Assembly: GCF_006439025.1 (NCBI RefSeq)
Contig: NZ_RCYZ01000004.1
Coordinates: 372,001-436,000, forward strand
DNA length: 64,000 nucleotides
Direction of reading: 5' to 3'
Source: Hymenobacter nivis
GTDB lineage: Bacteria; Bacteroidota; Bacteroidia; Cytophagales; Hymenobacteraceae
The notes beneath the pieces are model-generated. The model saw nothing but the letters and a program-made list of their open reading frames with translations. It ran no database searches and had not been told where the DNA came from. The translations under genes were made by a program, and so were the position numbers. Of the stretch, positions 1-7,079 are shown piece by piece. Numbering within the stretch: the stretch's first letter is position 1; the number at the start of each line of letters is the position of its first letter.

Positions 1-434
1 TGGCAATTGTCGGGCGTGCCACTGGGGCCGATCCACGTCACGGGCGCCACACCGATGGCCCCGGTGCCCAGGATGTTGAGCGTGAACTCACTTTTGCCGG
101 AGGGCGGCAGCATGTCCGTCGTGCTGCTCAGGCGGATGGGAAACGGGCAGACCAGGGTTTTGCCGTTGGCGATGCACCAAGTGACCGCTTGCTTGAACTT
201 GGCCGTGTGGTCGCCGTCAGCGGGCTTGGACCCGAAATCGCTCAGCGCCGCGTAGGTAGTGCCCATGGCCAGCGCCGCCAGGGCGTCGGCGTGCGACTGC
301 GAGGCCTGCAGCAGGTCGTTCGTGTCCTGCGCGTTGTGCTTGGTTGGGTCATAAGCCGCGGTTTGCGACTTGGCGAGGAAAGCGGGCCGTAGCAGCTGAA
401 TCTGGCCGCCGAAGAAGTTTGCGAAAGCAGTCAT
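1..434 (-). CDS. Tail/receptor-binding protein, pectin-lyase-like fold (3' end outside window)
   Basis: The frame opens with ATG at 434 and runs off the left edge, so only about 144 residues are visible. After an N-terminal helical part (FANFFGGQIQLLRPAFLAK) it has a DFGSKPADGDHTAKFKQAV segment. This resembles the 'dfGA.gDG.tDdT.A...A' entry motif of pectate-lyase-3 beta-helix proteins, common in phage tail spikes. It lies last in the visible tail-gene series on the minus strand, about 150 bases after the 107-aa protein gene. A role in binding or degrading host surface polysaccharide is inference; the catalytic part is not visible. It could also be a non-enzymatic fibre. Confidence 0.6.
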   Translation of the reverse strand, partial: MTAFANFFGGQIQLLRPAFLAKSQTAAYDPTKHNAQDTNDLLQASQSHADALAALAMGTTYAALSDFGSKPADGDHTAKFKQAVTWCIANGKTLVCPFPIRLSSTTDMLPPSGKSEFTLNILGTGAIGVAPVTWIGPSGTPDNC

Positions 435-581
435 GGTTAGAGGGGCTGAGGGTAAGCGAAGGGATAAGCCCCGCTTGCCGGGGCCGGGCGTGGGGGGATG
501 ACGGGGGCCGTGACGACGGGAATTGCGGCGGCTGAATAGGCCACTGGGTAGGCGCAGGGAAAGGCGGCCGCGGCCGGTGCT

Positions 582-905
582 TTAGTAGGCTTGCGGGTAG
601 CCATAGGGGTAGCTGCTGGTCGTGGTGGGGTCGGTGGGCTGCGCTGGGGGGACGGTACCCCCCAGGCCCGCCACGAGCTGCACCAGGCGCGCGATGGCTG
701 CGGGTATCGTCAGCGACTCGGTACCCAACAGGGCGATTTCTTCGGCCGTGGTGGGCGTGATCTGCTGGGCCCCCAGGCCCGCGGCCACCTGTTCGGGTAG
801 CACGCTGTACTCGTCGTTGCTCTGCTTGTCGAAGAAGAAAAACCCCCCGTCCGCCGGCAGGGGCTTGTCGAGGGGCCAGCGTTTGAGCGTGTCGAGGAAG
901 GCCAT
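582..905 (-). CDS. Small tail-associated protein with the WP..LP.DGGFFF head module
   Basis: 107 residues, starting at the ATG at 905. A longer in-frame extension reaches 1007, but it would translate the promoter-like sequence at 968-990. The first ~43 residues (MAFLDTLKRWPL, then LPADGGFFFFD and EYSVLPEQVAAG) match the N-terminus of the 1102-aa tail protein at 3667-6975 at roughly half the positions, so this is a shared structural module. The remainder is an Ala/Thr-rich helix (TAEEIALLGTESLTIPAAIARLVQLVAGLGG) and a Pro/Tyr-rich tail. Probably a virion protein using the same docking module as the large protein. Function is otherwise unknown. Confidence 0.65.
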   Translation of the reverse strand: MAFLDTLKRWPLDKPLPADGGFFFFDKQSNDEYSVLPEQVAAGLGAQQITPTTAEEIALLGTESLTIPAAIARLVQLVAGLGGTVPPAQPTDPTTTSSYPYGYPQAY

Positions 906-965
906 GGGGGCGCGTGAGGAGGTGCAAAACCAGCGGTGCTCCTGGCTGCCGTCCCGTAGCGGCCT

Positions 966-990
966 GGTATAGTGTGTAAAATAAGCACAA
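966..990 (-). promoter_or_regulatory. Phage late promoter-like motif, copy A
   Basis: On the minus strand it reads TTGTGCTTATTTTAC, four bases, then TATACC. It is about 60 bases upstream of the ATG at 905 and is followed by GCTACGGGACGG. It is one of six near-identical copies placed before late genes. TTG and TAT are spaced 16 bases apart, compatible with a -33/-7-like pair. Confidence 0.6.
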
Positions 991-1013
991 TAACTCCGAA
1001 AGTCCACGTGTCC

Positions 1014-2192
1014 CTAATCGTGGGTAGCCGTGACGTGCAGCGTGCCGGTGGTTAGGTTGAGCGCCACGAGCGCGCTGTTGGCCAGCGTGAGCACGCAGCC
1101 GGTGGCAGACTGGGAGGTGAGCACCCACTGCCCGCCGAGCAGGGTGACGTTGCTGGCCAGCGGGGCCGACACGGTGTAGTTGGCGTCCGGGAACGGCGTC
1201 GGCCACGTTACGCTCACCGTGGTGCTGGTACCGGCGGCGATTGTGCGGCCCGCGACCGCCACGCGCACGCTGCGCTGGCGGGCCCCCAGCTGCTCGAACA
1301 CCACCAACTGGCCGGCTGCCGTGGCCGCCTTGGCGCTCAGATTGAAGGCCGTGGTGTCGGCCTGGTCGCTCCGGAGGCGCTTGGCCAGTTCCTGGGTGTG
1401 GCCGCTGACGGTGGTTTGCAACGCGCCCACGTCGGTGCGCAGCCCCACGGCCGCCGCCTGGGCGCTGTTGGCAGTGCCGGTAGTGGTGCCCAGTTGCGCG
1501 GCGGTGCTGGTCAGGTCCGTGCGCAGGGCTGTGTCGGCCTGGTGCAGGGCCACCAGGTCGGCCGTGTGGGTGCCCACGGTGGTTTGCAGGCCCGTGACGC
1601 GCCCATCGGTAGCGCCCAGGCCGCTGGTGAGCTGGGTGATGGCGGCCAGCGCCTGGGTGAGCTGCGTAGACTGGGCCCCGAGCAGGCCGAAGAGTTGGGT
1701 GTGCACCTGCGCGTCGTCGGCCTCGTCGGCCAAGTCCAGCGCCTGGATCTGGCGAATCGTTTCGAGCAGGGGCCCCGCCGAGCCCAGGATTTCCTGGTGC
1801 AGGTCCGTGCGCTGCTGCGCCAGGGCCTGGGCAAAGGCGTCGCCTTGGGCGCGCAGGGCCTGCGCATACTGATCAGTGACGTGGCTGAGTAGCGTTTCCA
1901 CGGCGCCCATGATGCCGCCCACGGCGCTGCTGATGCGCTGGTCCACGGTGTCGAGGGCCAGTCGCATGGCTTGCTGGGCCTGCTGCTCGCCGGCCTGCAC
2001 GCGCTGCATTTCCTGCACGGCCTCGTAGAGGGCCCGGTTCGACATCGGCCAGCGGGCGACGCCGGGGGGCAGCAGTGGGTAAAACTGGCCCATAACGAGC
2101 GCAAAGCGTTCGTCAACGGTGGGCAGGGCGGGCAGGGCCGAGGCCGTAACGCCTTCGATTCTTATAATCCGGGCGGCTGTGGTGGAGCGCAT
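1014..2192 (-). CDS. Long coiled-coil tail fibre-like protein
   Basis: 392 residues from the ATG at 2192; a longer frame to 2363 would include promoter copy B, so the later start is preferred. Residues ~60-290 are Ala/Gln/Leu/Thr-rich heptad-like helix (QAQQAMRLALDTVDQRISS, and repeated LQTTVGTHTADL-like units), typical of trimeric fibre shafts. The C-terminal ~100 residues are Thr/Val/Ala-rich beta (RSVRVAVAGRTIAAGTSTTV, TVSAPLASNVTLLGGQWVL), like a fibre tip. It lies among other tail genes and has its own late promoter-like motif. A tail-fibre role is inferred from composition and position; no family was recognised. Confidence 0.65.
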   Translation of the reverse strand: MRSTTAARIIRIEGVTASALPALPTVDERFALVMGQFYPLLPPGVARWPMSNRALYEAVQEMQRVQAGEQQAQQAMRLALDTVDQRISSAVGGIMGAVETLLSHVTDQYAQALRAQGDAFAQALAQQRTDLHQEILGSAGPLLETIRQIQALDLADEADDAQVHTQLFGLLGAQSTQLTQALAAITQLTSGLGATDGRVTGLQTTVGTHTADLVALHQADTALRTDLTSTAAQLGTTTGTANSAQAAAVGLRTDVGALQTTVSGHTQELAKRLRSDQADTTAFNLSAKAATAAGQLVVFEQLGARQRSVRVAVAGRTIAAGTSTTVSVTWPTPFPDANYTVSAPLASNVTLLGGQWVLTSQSATGCVLTLANSALVALNLTTGTLHVTATHD

Positions 2193-2255
2193 GGCGAGCA
2201 GGGTAGATGATCGACCAGGTGGGTAAATGGTCGAGGGGCCGTCCCGTAGCTGCCT

Positions 2256-2283
2256 CGGATAATAGGGTGTAAAATAAGCACAA
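2256..2283 (-). promoter_or_regulatory. Phage late promoter-like motif, copy B
   Basis: Minus-strand TTGTGCTTATTTTAC followed after four bases by TATTATCC, then GCTACGGGACGG at the presumed transcription start. It lies ~65 bases upstream of the fibre gene start at 2192. It matches copies A and C-F. Confidence 0.65.
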
Positions 2284-2325
2284 ATAAAAAATACGCAGGC
2301 TGTTTGCTGTATGTTTTGGGCATGA

Positions 2326-2358
2326 AAAAGCCTCGCCGGATAGGGCGGGGCGCTTTCG
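2326..2358 (-). terminator. Intrinsic terminator after the membrane coiled-coil gene
   Basis: On the minus strand an imperfect GC-rich hairpin (AAAGCGCCCCGCC ... GGCGAGGCTTTTT) ends in a T-run. It is about 40 bases downstream of the stop at 2393 and just upstream of promoter copy B, so it separates the two transcription units. Confidence 0.55.
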
Positions 2359-2392
2359 TGCATAAGGCGGTGATTTATGGAGTTGTTATGAT

Positions 2393-3301
2393 TTACGTAT
2401 CGTATTTTATAGGAGCATTATCAGAGAAACCCTGAAAAATTCGGTAACGCTTCAGCTTTTGGAGTGCAGTTTTAAACTCTGTGATTACTGGATTCCCTTG
2501 CAGAATCGAATTATCCAACCGCGGAATCAGTGCGTTTAATCCATTATAGGTGCCATATGACAATTCCGTTTCCACTTCCATCGCTTCAGCGAGAGGCCTT
2601 ACATCCGTTTCTAAAAAGTTAGGCCCATCAATCTTACTCAACACTATTCCGCGAAGGCGCTGTATTTCGGCATCTGTCTTGTTAAGTTTTTCAAGTGAGG
2701 CTGCATCAATTGGTTTTCCAGGTTGATTCGGTTTGGGAGTTTGCGGAAAAGTAGTTGCTGGCCTTGACGCGGCAGCCTCCGCTATTTCCCGCGTAAACGT
2801 CTCCCGAAGCTTGCTCTCGATTTGATTTGCTAAGGCTCTCAGTTCCTGCTGATTTTCGGCAAAACCAGTGCTTAATTGTGCCAAAGCTGCTCGTTGCGTA
2901 TCCGCTACTACGGTTCGCGTCTCTGCCGCTTGATTCTGTAATGCACTTGTTAGCCTGGTCTCAACAGCGCCTAATTTCTGGGTGTTGATACGGACGTTGT
3001 TGAGATACTGAGCTCCAAGAAGGAATGCTACAACGCCCAGCACAACGCCTACTTCAACATCGACGGCCCATCGAACGTCCGAACGCAGGGCCTCTACTTC
3101 CTTTTGGGACAGTTCGTACATCTTTCTGTAGTAATCTTTCTCGCTCATCGGTGCATCCATCCTAGCCGGGGGACCCGGCGGCTTGACCGGTTTGAGAGAA
3201 CCTAACAGGGTCAAGCTATCCGCCGCACGTTGCCCGGTGCTCTTTTGGGCAGTAACAGACAGGGAAAGGCAGGCGAGAAGCAGAACGATAAAATATCTCA
3301 T
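2393..3301 (-). CDS. Membrane-anchored coiled-coil protein of the prophage
   Basis: About 302 residues from the ATG at 3301 (a second ATG lies 5 codons upstream at 3316). It begins with a clear signal peptide (MRYFIVLLLACLSLSVTAQ). Near residues 80-100 there is a second hydrophobic stretch (VEVGVVLGVVAFLLGAQYL). A Gln/Ala/Glu-rich coiled coil follows (NTQKLGAVETRLTSALQNQ), with a Thr/Pro linker and a globular C-terminus. GC is clearly lower than in the surrounding tail genes, suggesting later acquisition. It is not obviously a virion protein. An envelope-acting function (lysis accessory or superinfection exclusion) is possible, but no family was recognised. Confidence 0.6.
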   Translation of the reverse strand: MRYFIVLLLACLSLSVTAQKSTGQRAADSLTLLGSLKPVKPPGPPARMDAPMSEKDYYRKMYELSQKEVEALRSDVRWAVDVEVGVVLGVVAFLLGAQYLNNVRINTQKLGAVETRLTSALQNQAAETRTVVADTQRAALAQLSTGFAENQQELRALANQIESKLRETFTREIAEAAASRPATTFPQTPKPNQPGKPIDAASLEKLNKTDAEIQRLRGIVLSKIDGPNFLETDVRPLAEAMEVETELSYGTYNGLNALIPRLDNSILQGNPVITEFKTALQKLKRYRIFQGFSDNAPIKYDT

Positions 3302-3402
3302 CAGAAGATAGGGCAATTTTAAGGCGGGTCATAAACGACTTGCGGCAGCGCTTCCGATGGCGGCGGGGCATGGCCAGTAGAGGAAGGTTAGCTGCCAAAC
3401 CT

Positions 3403-3436
3403 ACAAAAACAAAAGCCCCGCCGGGTGGGCGGGGCT
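3403..3436 (-). terminator. Intrinsic terminator after the small lipoprotein gene
   Basis: Perfect 9-bp stem agccccgcc/ggcggggct with a 5-base loop. On the minus strand it is followed by TTTTGTTTTTG. It ends the 3445-3600 unit. Confidence 0.7.
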
Positions 3437-3444
3437 AGCTTATT

Positions 3445-3600
3445 CTACATATTGAAAAAATTCTGCTTATGAATTTTCCCGTTGTGTAAGTGATTGCGGT
3501 CCCGAATGCGCTGGTTGACCCGTTGGTGGTGCTTAGGGGAGTGCGCTAGCTGCTGCGTAGTGCAACTAGCCAAGAGCAACAGGAGGAATACAGCTTTCAT
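3445..3600 (-). CDS. Small prophage lipoprotein, 51 aa
   Basis: ATG at 3600, TAG at 3445. The product starts MKAVFLLLLLASCTTQQ, a short signal peptide with lipobox LASC, so a lipoprotein is predicted. The mature peptide is only ~38 residues, very His/Arg/Asn-rich (HSPKHHQRVNQRIRDRNHLH). It is bracketed by hairpin terminators on both sides and lies between the large SGNH tail gene and the membrane coiled-coil gene. Its size and outer-membrane destination would suit an outer spanin or an exclusion lipoprotein, but neither is shown by the sequence. Confidence 0.6.
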   Translation of the reverse strand: MKAVFLLLLLASCTTQQLAHSPKHHQRVNQRIRDRNHLHNGKIHKQNFFNM

Positions 3601-3635
3601 AAGCAATCGGGCGCAGTCTATGCTAGGTGCTTACG

Positions 3636-3665
3636 AAAAAGCCCTGCTGGTGGCCAGGGCTTTTT
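3636..3665 (-). terminator. Intrinsic terminator after the 1102-aa tail gene
   Basis: Perfect 11-bp stem aaaaagccctg/cagggcttttt with an 8-base loop, directly after the stop at 3667. It can work in both directions. Confidence 0.75.
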
Positions 3666-3666
3666 A

Positions 3667-6600
3667 CTAGCCCGTTTTGAGCACAAAATTCCGCGTGCTG
3701 TCCACCAGGTTGCCCCAGCTCGTGGCGTTCGGCGACGTGCTGAGCAAGGAGCTAACGGCAATCAGGCCGGGCGTGCTCAGGTTGAAGGCGCCGCCATCGG
3801 CTTTGATTTGGCCCCGGCGCTTGCCGCCGGTGGTGGAGAAGGCGTAGGCGACCTGCTCGTCGGTTACATCGACATTGCCGCTTAACGCAAAGTCTTGAAC
3901 AGCTTGGTCCACGAAGCCGATGCGCGTCGTGCCATCCTGAAAATAGGCCGCCCCAATCATGAGCGGCACACTACTGGCCTGCAAGGCCCCGGCCAGCACC
4001 GTGCCGTTGGGCGTGTAGGCGGTGATCGTGCCCGCGTTCACGTCGCCAATCCAGGCCTTGATGGGCTGGCCGATCACGGCCTTGATGGCCAACCAGTAGG
4101 GCTTGTTCAGGGCCAGGGTTACGCCCAAACTGTCGTCAAACCGTTGCCCCTGATTCGTGCGATACGACGCGCGCAGCACCCGCTCAGCACTTCCACTTAC
4201 CGGCTCGTAGATAAAGAAGCCGGCCGTGGAGTCGTCGCCGTTCTGTACACGCAAAATGCCCGCTAGCACCATGGACAACTGGGTGTAGCTCGAAATGGTG
4301 AACACGCCCGACATAAAGAAGGCGCTGCTCACCAGGCCCACGCTGTTGGCCATCTCGATGTACTTGTTGTCGGCGCTGGTTCTGGCCGAATAGGTGCCGC
4401 CGTCCGGGAGCGCGGTGGTGCCGGTTGGTACCGTGAGGTTGTTGATGAACGTTTGCCGGCCGCTGACGGTGCGCGCGTAGCCGGCGTCGTTGAGGTGCAC
4501 CGTGTCGAAGTAAAAGCCGCTGTCGTAGCCGCCGTAGGCCAGGCCGTCCTTGTAGGCCATGCCGAACGTGGTGCAGGCATCAATGGCGGCTTGCCGGTAC
4601 TGGGGTAGGGTGAAGCCGAGCGCGTTGGCCGCCTCGTTCTGAATGGCGGTGGCCGTTTCCAGGCCCATGCGCAGGGTTGGAAACTCGGCGTGCACGCGCC
4701 CCATGTGGGCCAGCAGCAGGGCCTTGAAATCGGTGGGGTTGAGGGTATTGCTCAAATAGTCGTTGACCATGAGCCGCATGAGGTACTTGGGCGTGCTGGC
4801 CCCGTCGAGGGCGGCGTGCAGCTGCGCCTTTTTGGCGTTCCAGTTGCCCAGCGAGTACTGCACCGCCCCCCGGGCGCTGCCGTAGTTGGCCTCGTTGATG
4901 TCTTGGCCGGCCGAGCGCAGCAGGCCGGCCGTGCTCGTGAAGGCCGGCGCCGAGGCCCCGTAGCCCACGCCGAGCGAGTCGGCGTCGTCGAACACCACGA
5001 CGCCCGCCTGCGTGCGCGCCAGCAGGCTGCCCGTGGCGCCGGCCGGGACGGTCACGCTCAGCACGGTGGCCGAGTACACGTCGCCCGCCTCGTTGCCCCG
5101 CTGGCTGTTGTTGACGGCGATTTCCACGGCCGTGCCGCTGCCGGGGTTGGGCACGGCCACCGTGAAGTCCTGCCCGGCCTGCGCGGTGATGGGGTACGTG
5201 CCGATCAGCGTTGCGCCCTGGCGCACGCTGATGCTGCCGTTGTTGTCGGGGTAGTTGCTGGCCGCCCGGAGCACGAGCTGCGCGGCGTTGGTGAGCACCT
5301 TGAGCACAGCCAGGCCGGCGGGGTAGTTCACGCCGTTGTAGGTGCGGTAGGTACCCTGGCTGTAAAACCAGTTGGCCTCGGCCGGACTCAGCACGGTAGG
5401 ACCCGAGCCCCCCGCGGGCGTGGTGGCGCTCGCGGCGCCCGAGTAATCGGAGTTGCTGTAGGCGCCGCTGCCCTCGGCCAGCACGTCGTAGCTGTACGTG
5501 GTGCTGGCCGTGCGGCCCGTGTCCACGTAGCTGGTGCCGGTGCTGGCGTAGACGGTGGCCCCGTCCGTTTTGCGCCGCAGGCGGTAGCCCGTGGCGTTCG
5601 TGACCGGGTTCCAGCTGATGCCGATGGTGGTGGCGCTGGTGGGGGTGGCCGCCAGGCCCGTGGGGGCCGCGAGCTGGGTGGCCCCGGCGGCCTGCACCGT
5701 GACGTTCACCGTGGCCTGCTGGCTGTTGGCGGCGGCATCGGTGGCGGTGGCCGTCAGGGTCAGGGCCCCCGCGGTGCTGGGCACGGTGTAGCCGCAGGTG
5801 TAGGTGTTGCCGTTCTTGGCCCCGTTGCCGAGGAATGCGCCGGTGGCCCCGTTGGTGAACACGAGCACCTGCACGCCCACGTTGTCGGTGGCCGTGGCCG
5901 TAAGCGTGATTTGCGTGCCGGGCGTCAGCACGGCGCCCGCGGCGGGCACGGTGATGGCCACGTTGGGCGCCGTGGTATCGGTGGGCGGCACCACCACGGT
6001 GCTGCCGGTGAAAGGCTCCTTGTTGGTCAGCGGTAGCCCGTCGGGCCGGGTGGTGGCGCCGGCCACGTACACGGCCAAGCCGCCGGCGCCCACGGGCCCC
6101 GCCACCTTCACGTAGGTGCGGCCGCCGGTTACGTAGCTGTTCGTGCCGTCGAGGTACACCGGCCCGGTGGCCCCCGGCAGGCCGGCCACCTGGTACTGAC
6201 CGGGCGAGGGGAATGCCGGGTTGGCCAGGAAGCTGAACGTGTCGCCCGTGTCGTCCACCTGGCCGGCCGTGGGCGCGTCGGGCTGCTGCCCCACGGTGGC
6301 CTGCTGGAGCTGCACCACCTGCGCCAGCAGGAAGGCGTTCACGCCCTGGTCGCCGTACTGGCCCTGGAAGGCCGGGTGCCGTCCGTAGCGGTTGGCCGCA
6401 ATGGGACTAAACTGCGGGCTGCCGGCGGCCAGGGCCCCGGTGACCCAGCAGTACTGTACCATCTCGCCCGCCTGGATGCCGGCGGCGGCCAGCAGGGTGA
6501 GGTTGCCCGCGCCGTCGTCGGTGTAGTGCAGACCCCGGTAGAGCTCAATGCCGCCGGCCTCGGGCTGGGCGGGATCGAAGACGACGACGTTGAAAAACTT

Positions 6601-6975
6601 GAGGGCCCCGGTGACGGAAATCACGGGCTGGGCGCCGCTGACGGTGGCTGTGTAGCGGTCATCGAGCAAGCCGGCTGGTGCGTTGTTGCCGGCGGCCAGC
6701 ACCAGGCGCCAGTTGGCGCCGGCCACGGGCGGCGCGGCGGCATTAAAGCTGCGGCGCGGGGCCCACACGCCGGTGGGCGTGAGGTAGAGCGCGTCGAGCA
6801 CTACCGGCTGGGGCAGCTTGAGTTCGGCCACGCCCTGGGTGGCGGCGCTGCCGGCCAGCATTTCCGGCGCCACGCGGTACTCCAGGCCCGAGTTGGGGTC
6901 GTAGAAGAAGAAGCCCCCGTCGAGCGGCAGCGCCTGATTTACGGGCCAAAAAGGGAGCGAATCGGTGTAAGCCAT
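3667..6975 (-). CDS. Large tail protein with Ig-like, FN3 and SGNH-hydrolase domains
   Basis: 1102 residues. Residues 1-45 are the DGGFFF module shared with the 107-aa protein. About 325-425 is a bacterial Ig-like domain (VTVPAAGAVLTPGTQITLTA, then DNVGV). About 435-520 is a fibronectin-III domain (LAAPTGLAATPTSATTIGIS). About 650-850 looks like an SGNH/GDSL hydrolase: FDDADSLGVGYG (candidate nucleophile Ser near 666), MRLMVNDYL (block III Asn) and DTVHLNDAGY (Asp/His near 824/827). The C-terminal ~230 residues resemble a jelly-roll carbohydrate-binding domain. Likely role: virion-borne O-deacetylase or esterase acting on surface glycan during adsorption. The GDSL block is degenerate, so activity is inference. 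Late promoter copy C lies upstream. Confidence 0.75.
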   Translation of the reverse strand: MAYTDSLPFWPVNQALPLDGGFFFYDPNSGLEYRVAPEMLAGSAATQGVAELKLPQPVVLDALYLTPTGVWAPRRSFNAAAPPVAGANWRLVLAAGNNAPAGLLDDRYTATVSGAQPVISVTGALKFFNVVVFDPAQPEAGGIELYRGLHYTDDGAGNLTLLAAAGIQAGEMVQYCWVTGALAAGSPQFSPIAANRYGRHPAFQGQYGDQGVNAFLLAQVVQLQQATVGQQPDAPTAGQVDDTGDTFSFLANPAFPSPGQYQVAGLPGATGPVYLDGTNSYVTGGRTYVKVAGPVGAGGLAVYVAGATTRPDGLPLTNKEPFTGSTVVVPPTDTTAPNVAITVPAAGAVLTPGTQITLTATATDNVGVQVLVFTNGATGAFLGNGAKNGNTYTCGYTVPSTAGALTLTATATDAAANSQQATVNVTVQAAGATQLAAPTGLAATPTSATTIGISWNPVTNATGYRLRRKTDGATVYASTGTSYVDTGRTASTTYSYDVLAEGSGAYSNSDYSGAASATTPAGGSGPTVLSPAEANWFYSQGTYRTYNGVNYPAGLAVLKVLTNAAQLVLRAASNYPDNNGSISVRQGATLIGTYPITAQAGQDFTVAVPNPGSGTAVEIAVNNSQRGNEAGDVYSATVLSVTVPAGATGSLLARTQAGVVVFDDADSLGVGYGASAPAFTSTAGLLRSAGQDINEANYGSARGAVQYSLGNWNAKKAQLHAALDGASTPKYLMRLMVNDYLSNTLNPTDFKALLLAHMGRVHAEFPTLRMGLETATAIQNEAANALGFTLPQYRQAAIDACTTFGMAYKDGLAYGGYDSGFYFDTVHLNDAGYARTVSGRQTFINNLTVPTGTTALPDGGTYSARTSADNKYIEMANSVGLVSSAFFMSGVFTISSYTQLSMVLAGILRVQNGDDSTAGFFIYEPVSGSAERVLRASYRTNQGQRFDDSLGVTLALNKPYWLAIKAVIGQPIKAWIGDVNAGTITAYTPNGTVLAGALQASSVPLMIGAAYFQDGTTRIGFVDQAVQDFALSGNVDVTDEQVAYAFSTTGGKRRGQIKADGGAFNLSTPGLIAVSSLLSTSPNATSWGNLVDSTRNFVLKTG

Positions 6976-7033
6976 CGGGACGGAGTAGGGGTAGAAGCGG
7001 AGCGCTCACCCGGTCGCCGTCCCTTAGCAACCT

Positions 7034-7060
7034 TGTGAATAAGTCGTAAAATAAGCACAA
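7034..7060 (-). promoter_or_regulatory. Phage late promoter-like motif, copy C
   Basis: Minus-strand TTGTGCTTATTTTAC, four bases, TATTCAC, and then GCTAAGGGACGG. It lies ~65 bases upstream of the 1102-aa gene start at 6975, in the gap after the 510-aa gene. Confidence 0.65.
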
Positions 7061-7079
7061 TAAAACCAGCGCCGCTAAC

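Noticed and set aside
3216..3398. 60-aa minus-strand frame upstream of the membrane coiled-coil gene
   Set aside because: It overlaps that gene's signal-peptide start in another frame and looks like random Arg/Cys-rich sequence.
4690..6036. 448-aa plus-strand frame across the SGNH tail gene
   Set aside because: Composition is Gly/Val/Arg/His-rich with no domains; it is a mirror of the GC-rich minus-strand gene.
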